Of a DNA stretch of 64,000 nt, positions 34,679-42,244 are shown one piece after another. Source of the DNA: JAZKFT01 sp040386335 (GTDB lineage: Bacteria > Bacteroidota > Bacteroidia > Chitinophagales > Chitinophagaceae); assembly GCA_040386335.1 (NCBI GenBank), contig JAZKFT010000008.1, positions 186,001 through 250,000 on the forward strand, given 5' to 3'. The notes beneath the pieces are model-generated. The model ran no database searches, was not told the origin of the DNA, and worked only from the letters and a program-made list of their open reading frames with translations. The translations under genes and the position numbers were made by a program. How positions within the stretch are numbered: position 1 is the stretch's first letter; each line of letters opens with the position of its first letter.

Positions 34679-36859
34679 ATGAAAAATATACTGGCACTCC
34701 TGCTATTACCCGTTTTTTCTTTTGCCCAAAACTTTACAAAATCTGACATAGCACGCTGCGAAGCAACGGCTAAAAATGTAACCATTATCCGCGACAATTG
34801 GGGTATTCCGCATATCTACGGCAACACCGATGCAGATGCTGTCTTTGGCCTGCTTTACGCCCAATGTGAAGACGATTTTAAAAGGGTGGAAATGAATTAC
34901 ATCGTAAAACTGGGGCGGCTTGCCGAACTTAATGGGGAGAAGGATTTGTATAACGACCTGTTGATAAGACTGTTGATCGATACCTCGGAGGCCAAAGCAG
35001 ACTACAACAAGGCAGAGCCCTGGTTAAAGCAATTATTAAATGCTTATGCAGATGGCATCAACTATTATCTCTATAAAAATCCACAGGTAAAGCCAGCCAT
35101 GCTTACCAGCTTTAAGCCCTGGTACCCGCTGCTATGGACCGATGGCAGTATCGGCGCTATTAATACTGCCGATGTTACCACACAGGACCTGGAGCATTTT
35201 TATGGTGGCAAAAGTTCAGAGACAGCAATTATCCCAACAGATATCGACCATCAAACCGGCTCCAATGGATTTGCTTTAGGTCCTTCAAAAACAGCTTCGG
35301 GTAATGCCATTTTGTATATCAATCCACATGTAACATTTTATTTCCGTCCCGAGGTTCATGTAACCAGCAACCAGGGTTTAAATGCGTATGGTGCGGTTAC
35401 CTGGGGACAGTTTTTTGTATACCAGGGGTTTAACGAACACTGCGGCTGGATGCATACCAGTAACAATGTGGATGTAGCCGATATGTATGCAGAAAAGATC
35501 GTGACAAAAAACGGGAAATTTTTCTATGAATACGAGGGGCAATTAAAAGCGGTTAAAGAAAAAACAATTAAAATCCGTTATACCATCGGTGAATTGCCGG
35601 CGACAAAAACAATCAAAGCTTATTATACGCATCACGGCCCTGTGATGGCCAAAAGAGATGGCCAATGGATCAGCCTGAGATCTTATAACCGGTCGTTGGT
35701 AAGCCTGGTGCAAAGCTGGAAACGTACCAAGGCAAAAGGTTTTGAAGACTATAAAAAAGTTATGGATTTGAAGGCCAACACATCGAACAATACCGTGTTT
35801 GCAGATGATAAAGGCAATATTGCCTACTGGCATGGAAATTACGTACCCATTCGCGATAAAACCATTGACTGGAGCAAAGCTGTAGATGGTTCGGTTGCCC
35901 GGACGGAGTGGAAAGGTTTGCATCGGGTGGATGAAACCGTGCATGTCTACAATCCAATAAATGGCTGGCTGCAAAACTGTAACTCAACACCTTTTACCGT
36001 GTCGGGAACCAATAGTCCAAAAAAGAGCGACTACCCTGCTTATATGGCACCTGATGGCGAAAATTTCAGGGGCATCAACGCCGTAAGACTTTTGGAAAAA
36101 GGCAGCGGCTACTCCATTGATAAAGTAATTGCCGATGGCTATGATACCTATTTGTCAGCCTTTCAAATACTGGTGCCAGCCCTGTTAGCGTCATTTGAAA
36201 AAAACGTAGGGCCAAAGGATTCGGTATATATGGGTTTAAAGGAAATAGTGGATGTTTTAAAACAGTGGGATTACCGCAGCGGTGAAGCGAGCATCGCTAC
36301 CACCCTGGCAGTGGAATGGGCCTATGTGCTGAGCCCCGCTATTCAAAAAGTGTATATAAACCCCGGGGAAAAAGACCAGGTACAACAAACCCGACAATTT
36401 GCCGCAACTGCTTCAGTGGCAGCATTATTGCAGCCTATGCTGGAAGTAAAAAAGGAATTGATCAGGAAGTTTGGTAAATGGCAAATGCCCTGGGGAGAAG
36501 TGAATCGTTTTCAACGGATCAGCGGTGATGTACAGGATCGTTTTGATGACCGGCAGCCCAGCTTACCAGTAGGTTTCACATCGGCATCCTGGGGCCAGTT
36601 GCCTTCATATAACAGCCGCAATTATGCCAATACTGTTAATCGGTATGGCGTAAGCGGCAACAGCTTTGTATGCGCCGTTGAGTTTGGTAAAAAGATTCAG
36701 GCAAAATCCCTGTTGGCAGGGGGACAGAACAGCGATCCGGCCTCAAAACATTTTAAAGACCAGGCAGAGATGTACACCCGCGGTCAGTTTAAGGATGTGT
36801 TGTTTTACAAGGAAGATGTATTGAAACATGTAGAAAGAAAATACCATCCGGGATTGTAG
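34679..36859 (+). CDS. Penicillin acylase family protein (Ntn hydrolase)
   Basis: 726-aa exported acylase of the penicillin G/acyl-homoserine-lactone acylase superfamily. I start at the ATG at 34679, which opens the signal peptide MKNILALLLLPVFSFAQ; the longer frame is non-signal. The proenzyme is cleaved before the nucleophile Ser195 in TGSNGFALG; the alpha chain is ~20-190, the beta chain 195-726. Other expected elements are seen: NVTIIRDNWGIPHIYG at the start, INPHVTFYF, oxyanion-side DLKANTSNNTVFADDKGNIAYWHGN, and WGEVNRFQR near the end. The natural substrate is unknown; N-acyl amide hydrolysis is inferred. The stop TAG is part of a GTAG hairpin element. Confidence 0.92.
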   Translation: MKNILALLLLPVFSFAQNFTKSDIARCEATAKNVTIIRDNWGIPHIYGNTDADAVFGLLYAQCEDDFKRVEMNYIVKLGRLAELNGEKDLYNDLLIRLLIDTSEAKADYNKAEPWLKQLLNAYADGINYYLYKNPQVKPAMLTSFKPWYPLLWTDGSIGAINTADVTTQDLEHFYGGKSSETAIIPTDIDHQTGSNGFALGPSKTASGNAILYINPHVTFYFRPEVHVTSNQGLNAYGAVTWGQFFVYQGFNEHCGWMHTSNNVDVADMYAEKIVTKNGKFFYEYEGQLKAVKEKTIKIRYTIGELPATKTIKAYYTHHGPVMAKRDGQWISLRSYNRSLVSLVQSWKRTKAKGFEDYKKVMDLKANTSNNTVFADDKGNIAYWHGNYVPIRDKTIDWSKAVDGSVARTEWKGLHRVDETVHVYNPINGWLQNCNSTPFTVSGTNSPKKSDYPAYMAPDGENFRGINAVRLLEKGSGYSIDKVIADGYDTYLSAFQILVPALLASFEKNVGPKDSVYMGLKEIVDVLKQWDYRSGEASIATTLAVEWAYVLSPAIQKVYINPGEKDQVQQTRQFAATASVAALLQPMLEVKKELIRKFGKWQMPWGEVNRFQRISGDVQDRFDDRQPSLPVGFTSASWGQLPSYNSRNYANTVNRYGVSGNSFVCAVEFGKKIQAKSLLAGGQNSDPASKHFKDQAEMYTRGQFKDVLFYKEDVLKHVERKYHPGL

Positions 36860-36900
36860 GAACATGCCCTATAGGAACATGCCTCGGGGCGCGTTCCTAC
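36856..36900. repeat. GTAG-type hairpin element abutting the acylase stop codon
   Basis: Begins GTAGGAACATGCC, which recurs at 36871, and ends GGCGCGTTCCTAC. The stem TAGGAACATGCC pairs with GGCGCGTTCCTA with one mismatch and one G-T. The first GTAG includes the TAG stop codon of the acylase. Sequence differs from the 34194 family but the layout is the same. Confidence 0.6.
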
Positions 36901-36937
36901 AGGGCGATTCCCGGAAAAATAATGAACGAATAAATAT

Positions 36938-37321
36938 ATGGTGACGCTCCCCGGCCTTTTGGCCATGTTAATTTTGGTAATAGCTGCCTGCACCAGCATT
37001 CGTAAAAGGCCGGCGCTAAAAACCGGCGATATATGTACCATCGAAGAAAGCAATGGCTGGTTTGGCGTAGTAAAAGTGCTGAAGATAGATACCGACCGGA
37101 TCCATGTAAAAATGTACCAGGATAAATTCTATTCACGACCTGAGATGATAGATCCAGCCTCACTTTCGATGGGTGATATTGCCTATGATGAAAGTGGCAT
37201 TACCATGGCCCACCTGCCATACCAGAAGCCAGAATTCAATGCATTAAAGCCTGAGGTAGAAGCTAATGAGATAGTGCAGCCTGAAGAATTGGACGCATAT
37301 AGGGTTTGGAAAAGGCAGTGA
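36938..37321 (+). CDS. Hypothetical lipoprotein
   Basis: 127 aa with signal LAMLILVIAAC (lipobox, Cys 18). A small beta-rich domain follows (ALKTGDICTIEESNGWFGVVKVLKIDTDRIHVKMYQDKFYSRPEMIDPASL), resembling a KOW/SH3-like barrel. No family assigned. It lies 78 bp after the acylase stop and is convergent with the next gene; its relation to the acylase is unclear. Confidence 0.7.
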   Translation: MVTLPGLLAMLILVIAACTSIRKRPALKTGDICTIEESNGWFGVVKVLKIDTDRIHVKMYQDKFYSRPEMIDPASLSMGDIAYDESGITMAHLPYQKPEFNALKPEVEANEIVQPEELDAYRVWKRQ

Positions 37322-37344
37322 TCAAAGGGATTGGCGGGCAATCG

Positions 37345-38094
37345 TTATTTTCCATTAATCCGATCCACCAATGCGACTGCTACATCCTCTTGCAGGAACT
37401 TGTTTTTATCACCTATAAATTCCTTTAGTTCAGCAGTGTATCCTGGAAGTGCATGAGCAAGGCTTTTTGTTTTCAGGGTGATATATCTTATTTTGTTATT
37501 CTTCACATCATACAAATACCAATCGGTTTTCTTCTTGTACACTTGTTCGTATGCTGAATTATAGCGGAAATTTTCACCTTCAAAAACAGACCAGTATTTC
37601 AGTAGCTGGAAATTGTCACCGCTGGAAATAACCTGGAAAAATGATTTACCAGATAGTTGCCCGATGGCAGGATAGCCATTGCGGAAATGGTAGGTATTTG
37701 TAGTGCCGTCTTTATTATCATACAAGGAAAATTCTGTTACCGGCTGAACAAAAAAATTGGGCTTCCCATTGTTTGAAAAGTAAATTTCATTCTTTATCCA
37801 GTCGAACCGCAAAAGGCTGTCGCGGAAATAGAAACCATTGTCGAAAAACACCATACCATTCACCCATGATGCAATGAAAAATGGGGCATCGGTACTGTAG
37901 GCTACGTTCTTCCAATTTACCTTGCTGATATTTACCAGGTCAGGTTGAATCACGCCTCTGCCATCAAATTTTGGTGGTTCTGCGTCCACTACATTTCCAT
38001 GGGCATTTTGCTGGCCATTGGCTTTTAAAACTAAGAGCAGGATCAGGAACTGGATCAGCAATAATTTGCGCGGAGAGCAATCAATCGTTTTCAT
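37345..38094 (-). CDS. Hypothetical secreted protein
   Basis: 249 aa, signal peptide ending in ANGQ from the ATG at 38094 (MKTIDCSPRKLLLIQFLILLLV). A beta-rich domain follows with WNGMVFFDNGFYFRDSLLRFDWIKNEIYFSNNG and a C-terminal helical end (ALPGYTAELKEFIGDKNKFLQEDVAVALVDRING). The pattern of a short anti-parallel repeat around NxLRFDxxxxEIYFxxNGKPNFFVQPV resembles DUF-type proteins in Bacteroidota that read out cell-surface carbohydrates, but I cannot name it. Confidence 0.7.
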   Translation of the reverse strand: MKTIDCSPRKLLLIQFLILLLVLKANGQQNAHGNVVDAEPPKFDGRGVIQPDLVNISKVNWKNVAYSTDAPFFIASWVNGMVFFDNGFYFRDSLLRFDWIKNEIYFSNNGKPNFFVQPVTEFSLYDNKDGTTNTYHFRNGYPAIGQLSGKSFFQVISSGDNFQLLKYWSVFEGENFRYNSAYEQVYKKKTDWYLYDVKNNKIRYITLKTKSLAHALPGYTAELKEFIGDKNKFLQEDVAVALVDRINGK

Positions 38095-38127
38095 GGTTTT
38101 CAACTTTATTAAGTAAGAAAACAACAA

Positions 38128-38444
38128 TGCAGGCTTTTTAGCAATCGGCTTTTAAAAGCGTCTGTGAAGCTACTCATCATTTAGGATAAAATGGAAGATT
38201 TTGAGCACTAAAATGGATGCGATCATGGGCTAAAAATAATTTTCGCTTAACCACCTCCGTTAGGCAAGAACCTGCCACCTCCGCCAGCGGAGGACAATGT
38301 GCGGGCAGCCTGATTAATTCACTGCAGTTTCATTCTTGGAGATGCAATACAAAAAAAATCCCGTCCCTGAAAACAGGAACGGGATTTTGTATTTGTAGCA
38401 TGTGGGCAACTGCAAACTGCCAACTGACCCACTGCCAACTGAAA
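38128..38444. other. Intergenic region between groEL and the secreted-protein gene
   Basis: 317 bp. Contents in + order: an AT-rich stretch, a palindromic unit at 38275-38305 (CCTCCGC/GCGGAGG within CTGCC..GGCAG), the groEL terminator (38350-38390) and a GCCAACTG-word array (38405-38440). No coding frame seen. Confidence 0.7.
38350..38391 (-). terminator. groEL terminator
   Basis: Long stem AAAATCCCGTTCCTG / CAGGGACGGGATTTT with a loop of four bases, followed on the minus strand by TTTTGTATT. It ends the groES-groEL operon. Confidence 0.92.
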
Positions 38445-40079
38445 TTAATATCCACCCATGCCGCCCATATCAGGAGCGCCATGTGCATGCGGGGCTTCTT
38501 TAGCAGGCTTGTCGGCTATTACACACTCGGTAGTGAGCAACATACCAGCAATAGAAGCGGCATTTTCCAAAGCTACACGGGTAACTTTTGTAGGATCGAT
38601 GACACCAGCTTTCAACAGGTTCTCGTACACTTCAGTACGGGCGTTGAAACCGAAATCAGCTTTTCCTTCGCGGATCTTCTGAACCACTACTGAACCTTCG
38701 ATACCGCAGTTGGCAACAATCTGGCGAAGTGGCTCTTCCAAAGCACGGCGAACAATGGCAATTCCAGTTGTTTCGTCAGCATTGGCACCTTTAAATTTAT
38801 CCAAAGCCTCTACTGCACGGATGTAGGCAACTCCACCACCGGGAACGATACCTTCTTCAACAGCAGCACGGGTAGCGTGTAATGCATCATCTACACGGTC
38901 TTTCTTTTCTTTCATTTCTACTTCGGTAGCAGCACCCACATACAAAACAGCAACACCACCACTCAACTTAGCCAAACGCTCCTGTAATTTCTCACGGTCA
39001 TAATCGCTGGTAGTGTTCTCTACCTGTGATTTGATCTGGTTAACACGCGCCTGGATATCAGCTTTTTTGCCTTTACCACCTACGATGGTTGTATTGTCTT
39101 TATCGATTGTGATAGAGGTAGCTTGTCCTAAATAAGTAAGGTCAGCGTTGTCTAATTTGAAACCTTGTTCTTCGCTTACTACAATACCTGAAGTAAGAAT
39201 TGCAAGGTCAGTCAGCATTTCTTTACGACGGTCACCAAAGCCCGGAGCTTTAACAGCAGCCACTTTAATCGTGCCACGTAATTTGTTCACCACCAATGTA
39301 GCCAATGCTTCACCTTCCAGGTCTTCAGCAATGATCACTAATGGACGGCCAGTCTGAGCTACTTTCTCAAGAATGTGCAGGATATCTTTCATAGCGCTGA
39401 TCTTCTTGTCGTAGATCAGGATATAAGGATTGTCCAGTTCAACACTCATTTTTTCGCTGTTGGTAACGAAGTAAGGGCTTACATAACCACGGTCGAATTG
39501 CATACCTTCTACTACGTCAACTGTAGTATCGGTACCTTTTGCTTCTTCCACGGTGATCACACCTTCTTTACCTACTTTCTGCATGGCTTCTGCGATCAGC
39601 TTACCGATAGCGCTGTCGCTGTTGGCACTGATTGTAGCTACCTGCTCGATCTTCTTGCTGTCGTTACCAACAGTTTGAGACTGGCTTTTCAGGTTCTCAA
39701 CAATTTTTGTAACGGCTTTGTCGATACCGCGTTTCAGGTCCATTGGGTTTGCACCTGCAGCTACCATTTTCAGGCCTTCGCCAATGATGCTCTGAGCCAG
39801 AACGGTGGCAGTAGTAGTACCATCACCAGCGATATCAGCTGTTTTGGAAGCTACTTCTTTCACCATCTGGGCACCCATGTTTTCAATTGGGTCTTCCAGT
39901 TCAATTTCTTTGGCTACAGTTACACCATCTTTAGTGATCTGCGGCGCACCAAATTTCTTCTCAATTACCACGTTACGGCCTTTTGGTCCGAGGGTAACTT
40001 TTACTGCATTGCTTAATGTGTCAACACCCTTCTTCATTCTGTTGCGGGCGTCGATGTCGAAAAATATTTGTTTTGACAT
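38445..40079 (-). CDS. groEL: 60 kDa chaperonin GroEL
   Basis: 544-aa chaperonin, folding proteins with GroES in the cytoplasm. Invariant parts are present: TLGPKGRNVVIEKKFGAPQITKDGVTVAKEIEL, GDGTTTATVLAQ, the ATP-binding GGVAVLYVGAATEVEMKEKKDRVDDALHATRAAVEEGIVPGGG, and the C-terminal flexible tail (HGAPDMGGMGGY). Length is normal. It lies downstream of groES but with a 245 bp gap holding two repeat tracts, where groESL genes are normally close. No CIRCE element was seen upstream of groES. Confidence 0.99.
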   Translation of the reverse strand: MSKQIFFDIDARNRMKKGVDTLSNAVKVTLGPKGRNVVIEKKFGAPQITKDGVTVAKEIELEDPIENMGAQMVKEVASKTADIAGDGTTTATVLAQSIIGEGLKMVAAGANPMDLKRGIDKAVTKIVENLKSQSQTVGNDSKKIEQVATISANSDSAIGKLIAEAMQKVGKEGVITVEEAKGTDTTVDVVEGMQFDRGYVSPYFVTNSEKMSVELDNPYILIYDKKISAMKDILHILEKVAQTGRPLVIIAEDLEGEALATLVVNKLRGTIKVAAVKAPGFGDRRKEMLTDLAILTSGIVVSEEQGFKLDNADLTYLGQATSITIDKDNTTIVGGKGKKADIQARVNQIKSQVENTTSDYDREKLQERLAKLSGGVAVLYVGAATEVEMKEKKDRVDDALHATRAAVEEGIVPGGGVAYIRAVEALDKFKGANADETTGIAIVRRALEEPLRQIVANCGIEGSVVVQKIREGKADFGFNARTEVYENLLKAGVIDPTKVTRVALENAASIAGMLLTTECVIADKPAKEAPHAHGAPDMGGMGGY

Positions 40080-40324
40080 ACTATTTTAATTTGTAAATGT
40101 GAAAATGTGGAAAATGTGGAAATGTGAAAATGGGCCCCCATCTTTTGGGTATTGATTTTCAAATTTCCTTTGGAGGCCGGCTTTTTGAGCCACTATTGGA
40201 CAACATTGGCGACGCTCCGTTCAACTGATTGCTTCTATTGGGCTTTTGTCGGCAGGGTCAGTTACTATAAACTAATCACTAATCCCTGGTTCCTGATCCC
40301 TAATCCCTAATCCCCAATCCCTAA
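40080..40324. repeat. groES-groEL spacer with two word arrays
   Basis: 40091-40132 repeats AAATGTGGAAAATGTGG words. 40262-40322 repeats CCCTAATCCC words of the same class as those at 16974-17237; in the mRNA this reads as several GGG runs with 3-4 nt loops. Unusual within a chaperonin operon. Confidence 0.65.
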
Positions 40325-40615
40325 TTACACAATCGCAAGGATATCGCTCTCCCTCATGATCAGGTACTCAAGACCTTCAAGGGTGATTTCAGTTCCGGCA
40401 TATTTGCCATATAAAACGGTGTCGCCTGTTTTTACAGTTACGGGTTCGTCTTTTTTGCCAGGGCCTGCGGCAATTACTACGCCACGTTGTGGTTTTTCTT
40501 TAGCAGTATCGGGGATGATGATACCGCCGGCACTTTTCTCTTCAGCAGCTGCTGGCTTTACAATTACCCTGTCATGCAGCGGGGTAATGCTTGGTTTTGT
40601 GGTCGCTTTCGCCAT
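40325..40615 (-). CDS. groES: 10 kDa chaperonin GroES
   Basis: 96-aa co-chaperonin. The ATG at 40615 gives MAKATTKPSITPLHDRVIVKP; the longer frame is not GroES-like. The mobile loop EEKSAGGIIIPDTAKEKPQRGVV and the roof region GKYAGTEITLEGLEYLIMRESDIL are intact. It caps GroEL. A 431 bp region upstream separates it from the divergent lipoprotein gene. Confidence 0.98.
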   Translation of the reverse strand: MAKATTKPSITPLHDRVIVKPAAAEEKSAGGIIIPDTAKEKPQRGVVIAAGPGKKDEPVTVKTGDTVLYGKYAGTEITLEGLEYLIMRESDILAIV

Positions 40616-41046
40616 GGTTGTTATGTTTTTGATTTTTAGATAAAATGGTTTCATCGCCCCTTACACGAACATTGTGCCAATAATGGCAGGCGGGCAAAGA
40701 TGGCAGGTTAATATGAAGAGTTTACAGTTTGGCTCCTGCACCTGGCCCGTAAAGCGACCGAAACTGGCCGATGCACAAAACTCACGGGTAATTTTGTCAG
40801 TTGGTATTTCGGTCTGGCTATTTAAGAATGGAGCGTTGTCTGTTGGCTTATTTGGATTCAGTAACAGTATGGTCGCCATTTGGTGTGCTATAAAGCCCAT
40901 CCAAATTTACCCCAGATGAGGTATTGCATCAGGGGCTTTTTGTCTCAATCTTGCAGGTAGAAATCTCATGTTAGCTTTCGTCACTCGTCAATATGAGTAG
41001 AGCTTTTTAAATTATCATTCATAAAACTCACTTAAAACAAATCGCC
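40616..41046. other. Intergenic region between divergent groES and lipoprotein genes, with an orphan terminator
   Basis: 431 bp. It must hold the groES promoter (CATCTTTG on the minus strand, near 40700, is a one-base mismatch to TAnnTTTG) and the lipoprotein promoter. A hairpin with T-tail at 40909-40942 points along + although no gene on + precedes it. No CIRCE. Short frames on both strands do not look coding. Confidence 0.5.
40909..40942 (+). terminator. Orphan Rho-independent-like terminator
   Basis: Stem CCCCAGATG / CATCAGGGG (one A-A mismatch) with an 8 nt loop, then CTTTTTGT. It points along + in the gap upstream of the lipoprotein gene. Confidence 0.5.
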
Positions 41047-42060
41047 ATGAAAAACACACAAAGATTATTGTACAGCCTGCCCCTGATTGCCACCTTCCTT
41101 TTGTTTGGCTGCAAAAAAGAAATTGGTGAGCAGGTTTCGCCAAATGTCGAAAATGAGCAGGCCGCATCGAACATTGCAGAGAATGCGCAGGGCTGCCGGA
41201 CAACAAGCTATCTCTATTCCGATGCCGCGAACGACTATTCCCAGGCAGATTATTATTCGTACCAAAATGGCTTAGCTGATGAATGGACGGCCTCATATGG
41301 TTATCGCTATAAATTGGAATACGATGCAAAAGGGAAAATGAAATATGCCCGGGCTTATGCCGGTGACGACCTGATCAGTACTATTGAGTTCGTACGTCAA
41401 AAAAATAATATCGTGAAGGAAATATGGTATACAGGCAATACCACAACAGTAGAGGACGAGGTGACACATGTTTACAATATTAAAAACCAGCTTATTCACA
41501 GTTCAAGTGCGGCTTACGATTATGCTGTAACAAATGCGTACAACAATGACGGCGATCTTAAAAGCTGGCATTATTTCGTGGGGGGGCTTCCTGCACAAAA
41601 AGCAGAATATACTTACAAGGATAAATTTAAAAATCCATTGACTGGCTGCCCTGGGATTGAATACAATTTTCCATATGCCAATGCAGCATTCGGTACCGGC
41701 AAGCATTGGTACTCCAGTGAAAAGATTACCCTTTATGATGAATTGGGCAATGAATCCGTCTTATACGCGCAAAACCCAACCCTTACCACTGCACAGCTGG
41801 GTGGCCAGAATTATCCGGAACTGGTTACTTATACAGATGATAGCAACGGTGGTGTTATCACCAACGCATTTACCTATGAAAACTGTCCGGGCGGGATAAA
41901 TGATCATGTCAGTGGGGGAACCGCTTCAGTACCTAAAACCCACAGAGACGCAGGTGGTAAAAATATATCAACCAAAAGTTACAGGCCATTGATGCACGGC
42001 TTAAGCACCCGGGACATTCAGAAATTAATGGAGGCACGAAAAGCCTATAAGGCCAGGTAA
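41047..42060 (+). CDS. Hypothetical lipoprotein with YD/RHS-like repeats
   Basis: 337-aa lipoprotein: signal with lipobox ATFLLFGC (Cys 22) followed by KKE. From about residue 70 come several short beta-strand repeats of the RHS/YD kind, e.g. YRYKLEYDAKGKMKYARAY, VTHVYNIKNQLIHSS, TNAYNNDGDLKSWHYF and AEYTYKDKFKNPLTG. These are typical of Bacteroidota cell-surface DUF4595-like lipoproteins. The last ~60 residues are polar with no recognised fold. The function is unknown. Own terminator downstream. Confidence 0.75.
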   Translation: MKNTQRLLYSLPLIATFLLFGCKKEIGEQVSPNVENEQAASNIAENAQGCRTTSYLYSDAANDYSQADYYSYQNGLADEWTASYGYRYKLEYDAKGKMKYARAYAGDDLISTIEFVRQKNNIVKEIWYTGNTTTVEDEVTHVYNIKNQLIHSSSAAYDYAVTNAYNNDGDLKSWHYFVGGLPAQKAEYTYKDKFKNPLTGCPGIEYNFPYANAAFGTGKHWYSSEKITLYDELGNESVLYAQNPTLTTAQLGGQNYPELVTYTDDSNGGVITNAFTYENCPGGINDHVSGGTASVPKTHRDAGGKNISTKSYRPLMHGLSTRDIQKLMEARKAYKAR

Positions 42061-42117
42061 AGCGTGGTGCATAGCGTACACAGGTTTCTTTCCCATCTCA
42101 TCATCCCTTCACGCCAT

Positions 42118-42150
42118 AAAAGCTGTTCCGCCACGGAGCAGCTTTTTTAA
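42118..42150 (+). terminator. Terminator after the YD-repeat lipoprotein gene
   Basis: Stem AAAGCTGTTCC / GGAGCAGCTTT with a short loop, followed by TTTAAT. Confidence 0.88.
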
Positions 42151-42187
42151 TAAGTCATTACCATCTTAAGTGCAAGCATCATGAAAT

Positions 42188-42229
42188 GAAAGAAGCCATC
42201 CCCACAAAACGGAGATGGCCTCTTCTTTA
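42188..42229 (-). terminator. Terminator of the subtilase gene
   Basis: Stem AAGAAGCCATCcCC / GGaGATGGC..CTTCTT, ~16 bp downstream of the stop, with a T-rich minus-strand tail (TTTCATTTCAT). Confidence 0.75.
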
Positions 42230-42244
42230 TAAAGCAAATAGGTA

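Noticed and set aside
36938..37321. Operon link between this lipoprotein and the acylase
   Set aside because: A hairpin element separates them and there is no evidence for shared transcription.
39375..40016. Long + frame of 213 codons antisense to groEL
   Set aside because: GroEL on the other strand is certain; composition is that of a shadow frame.
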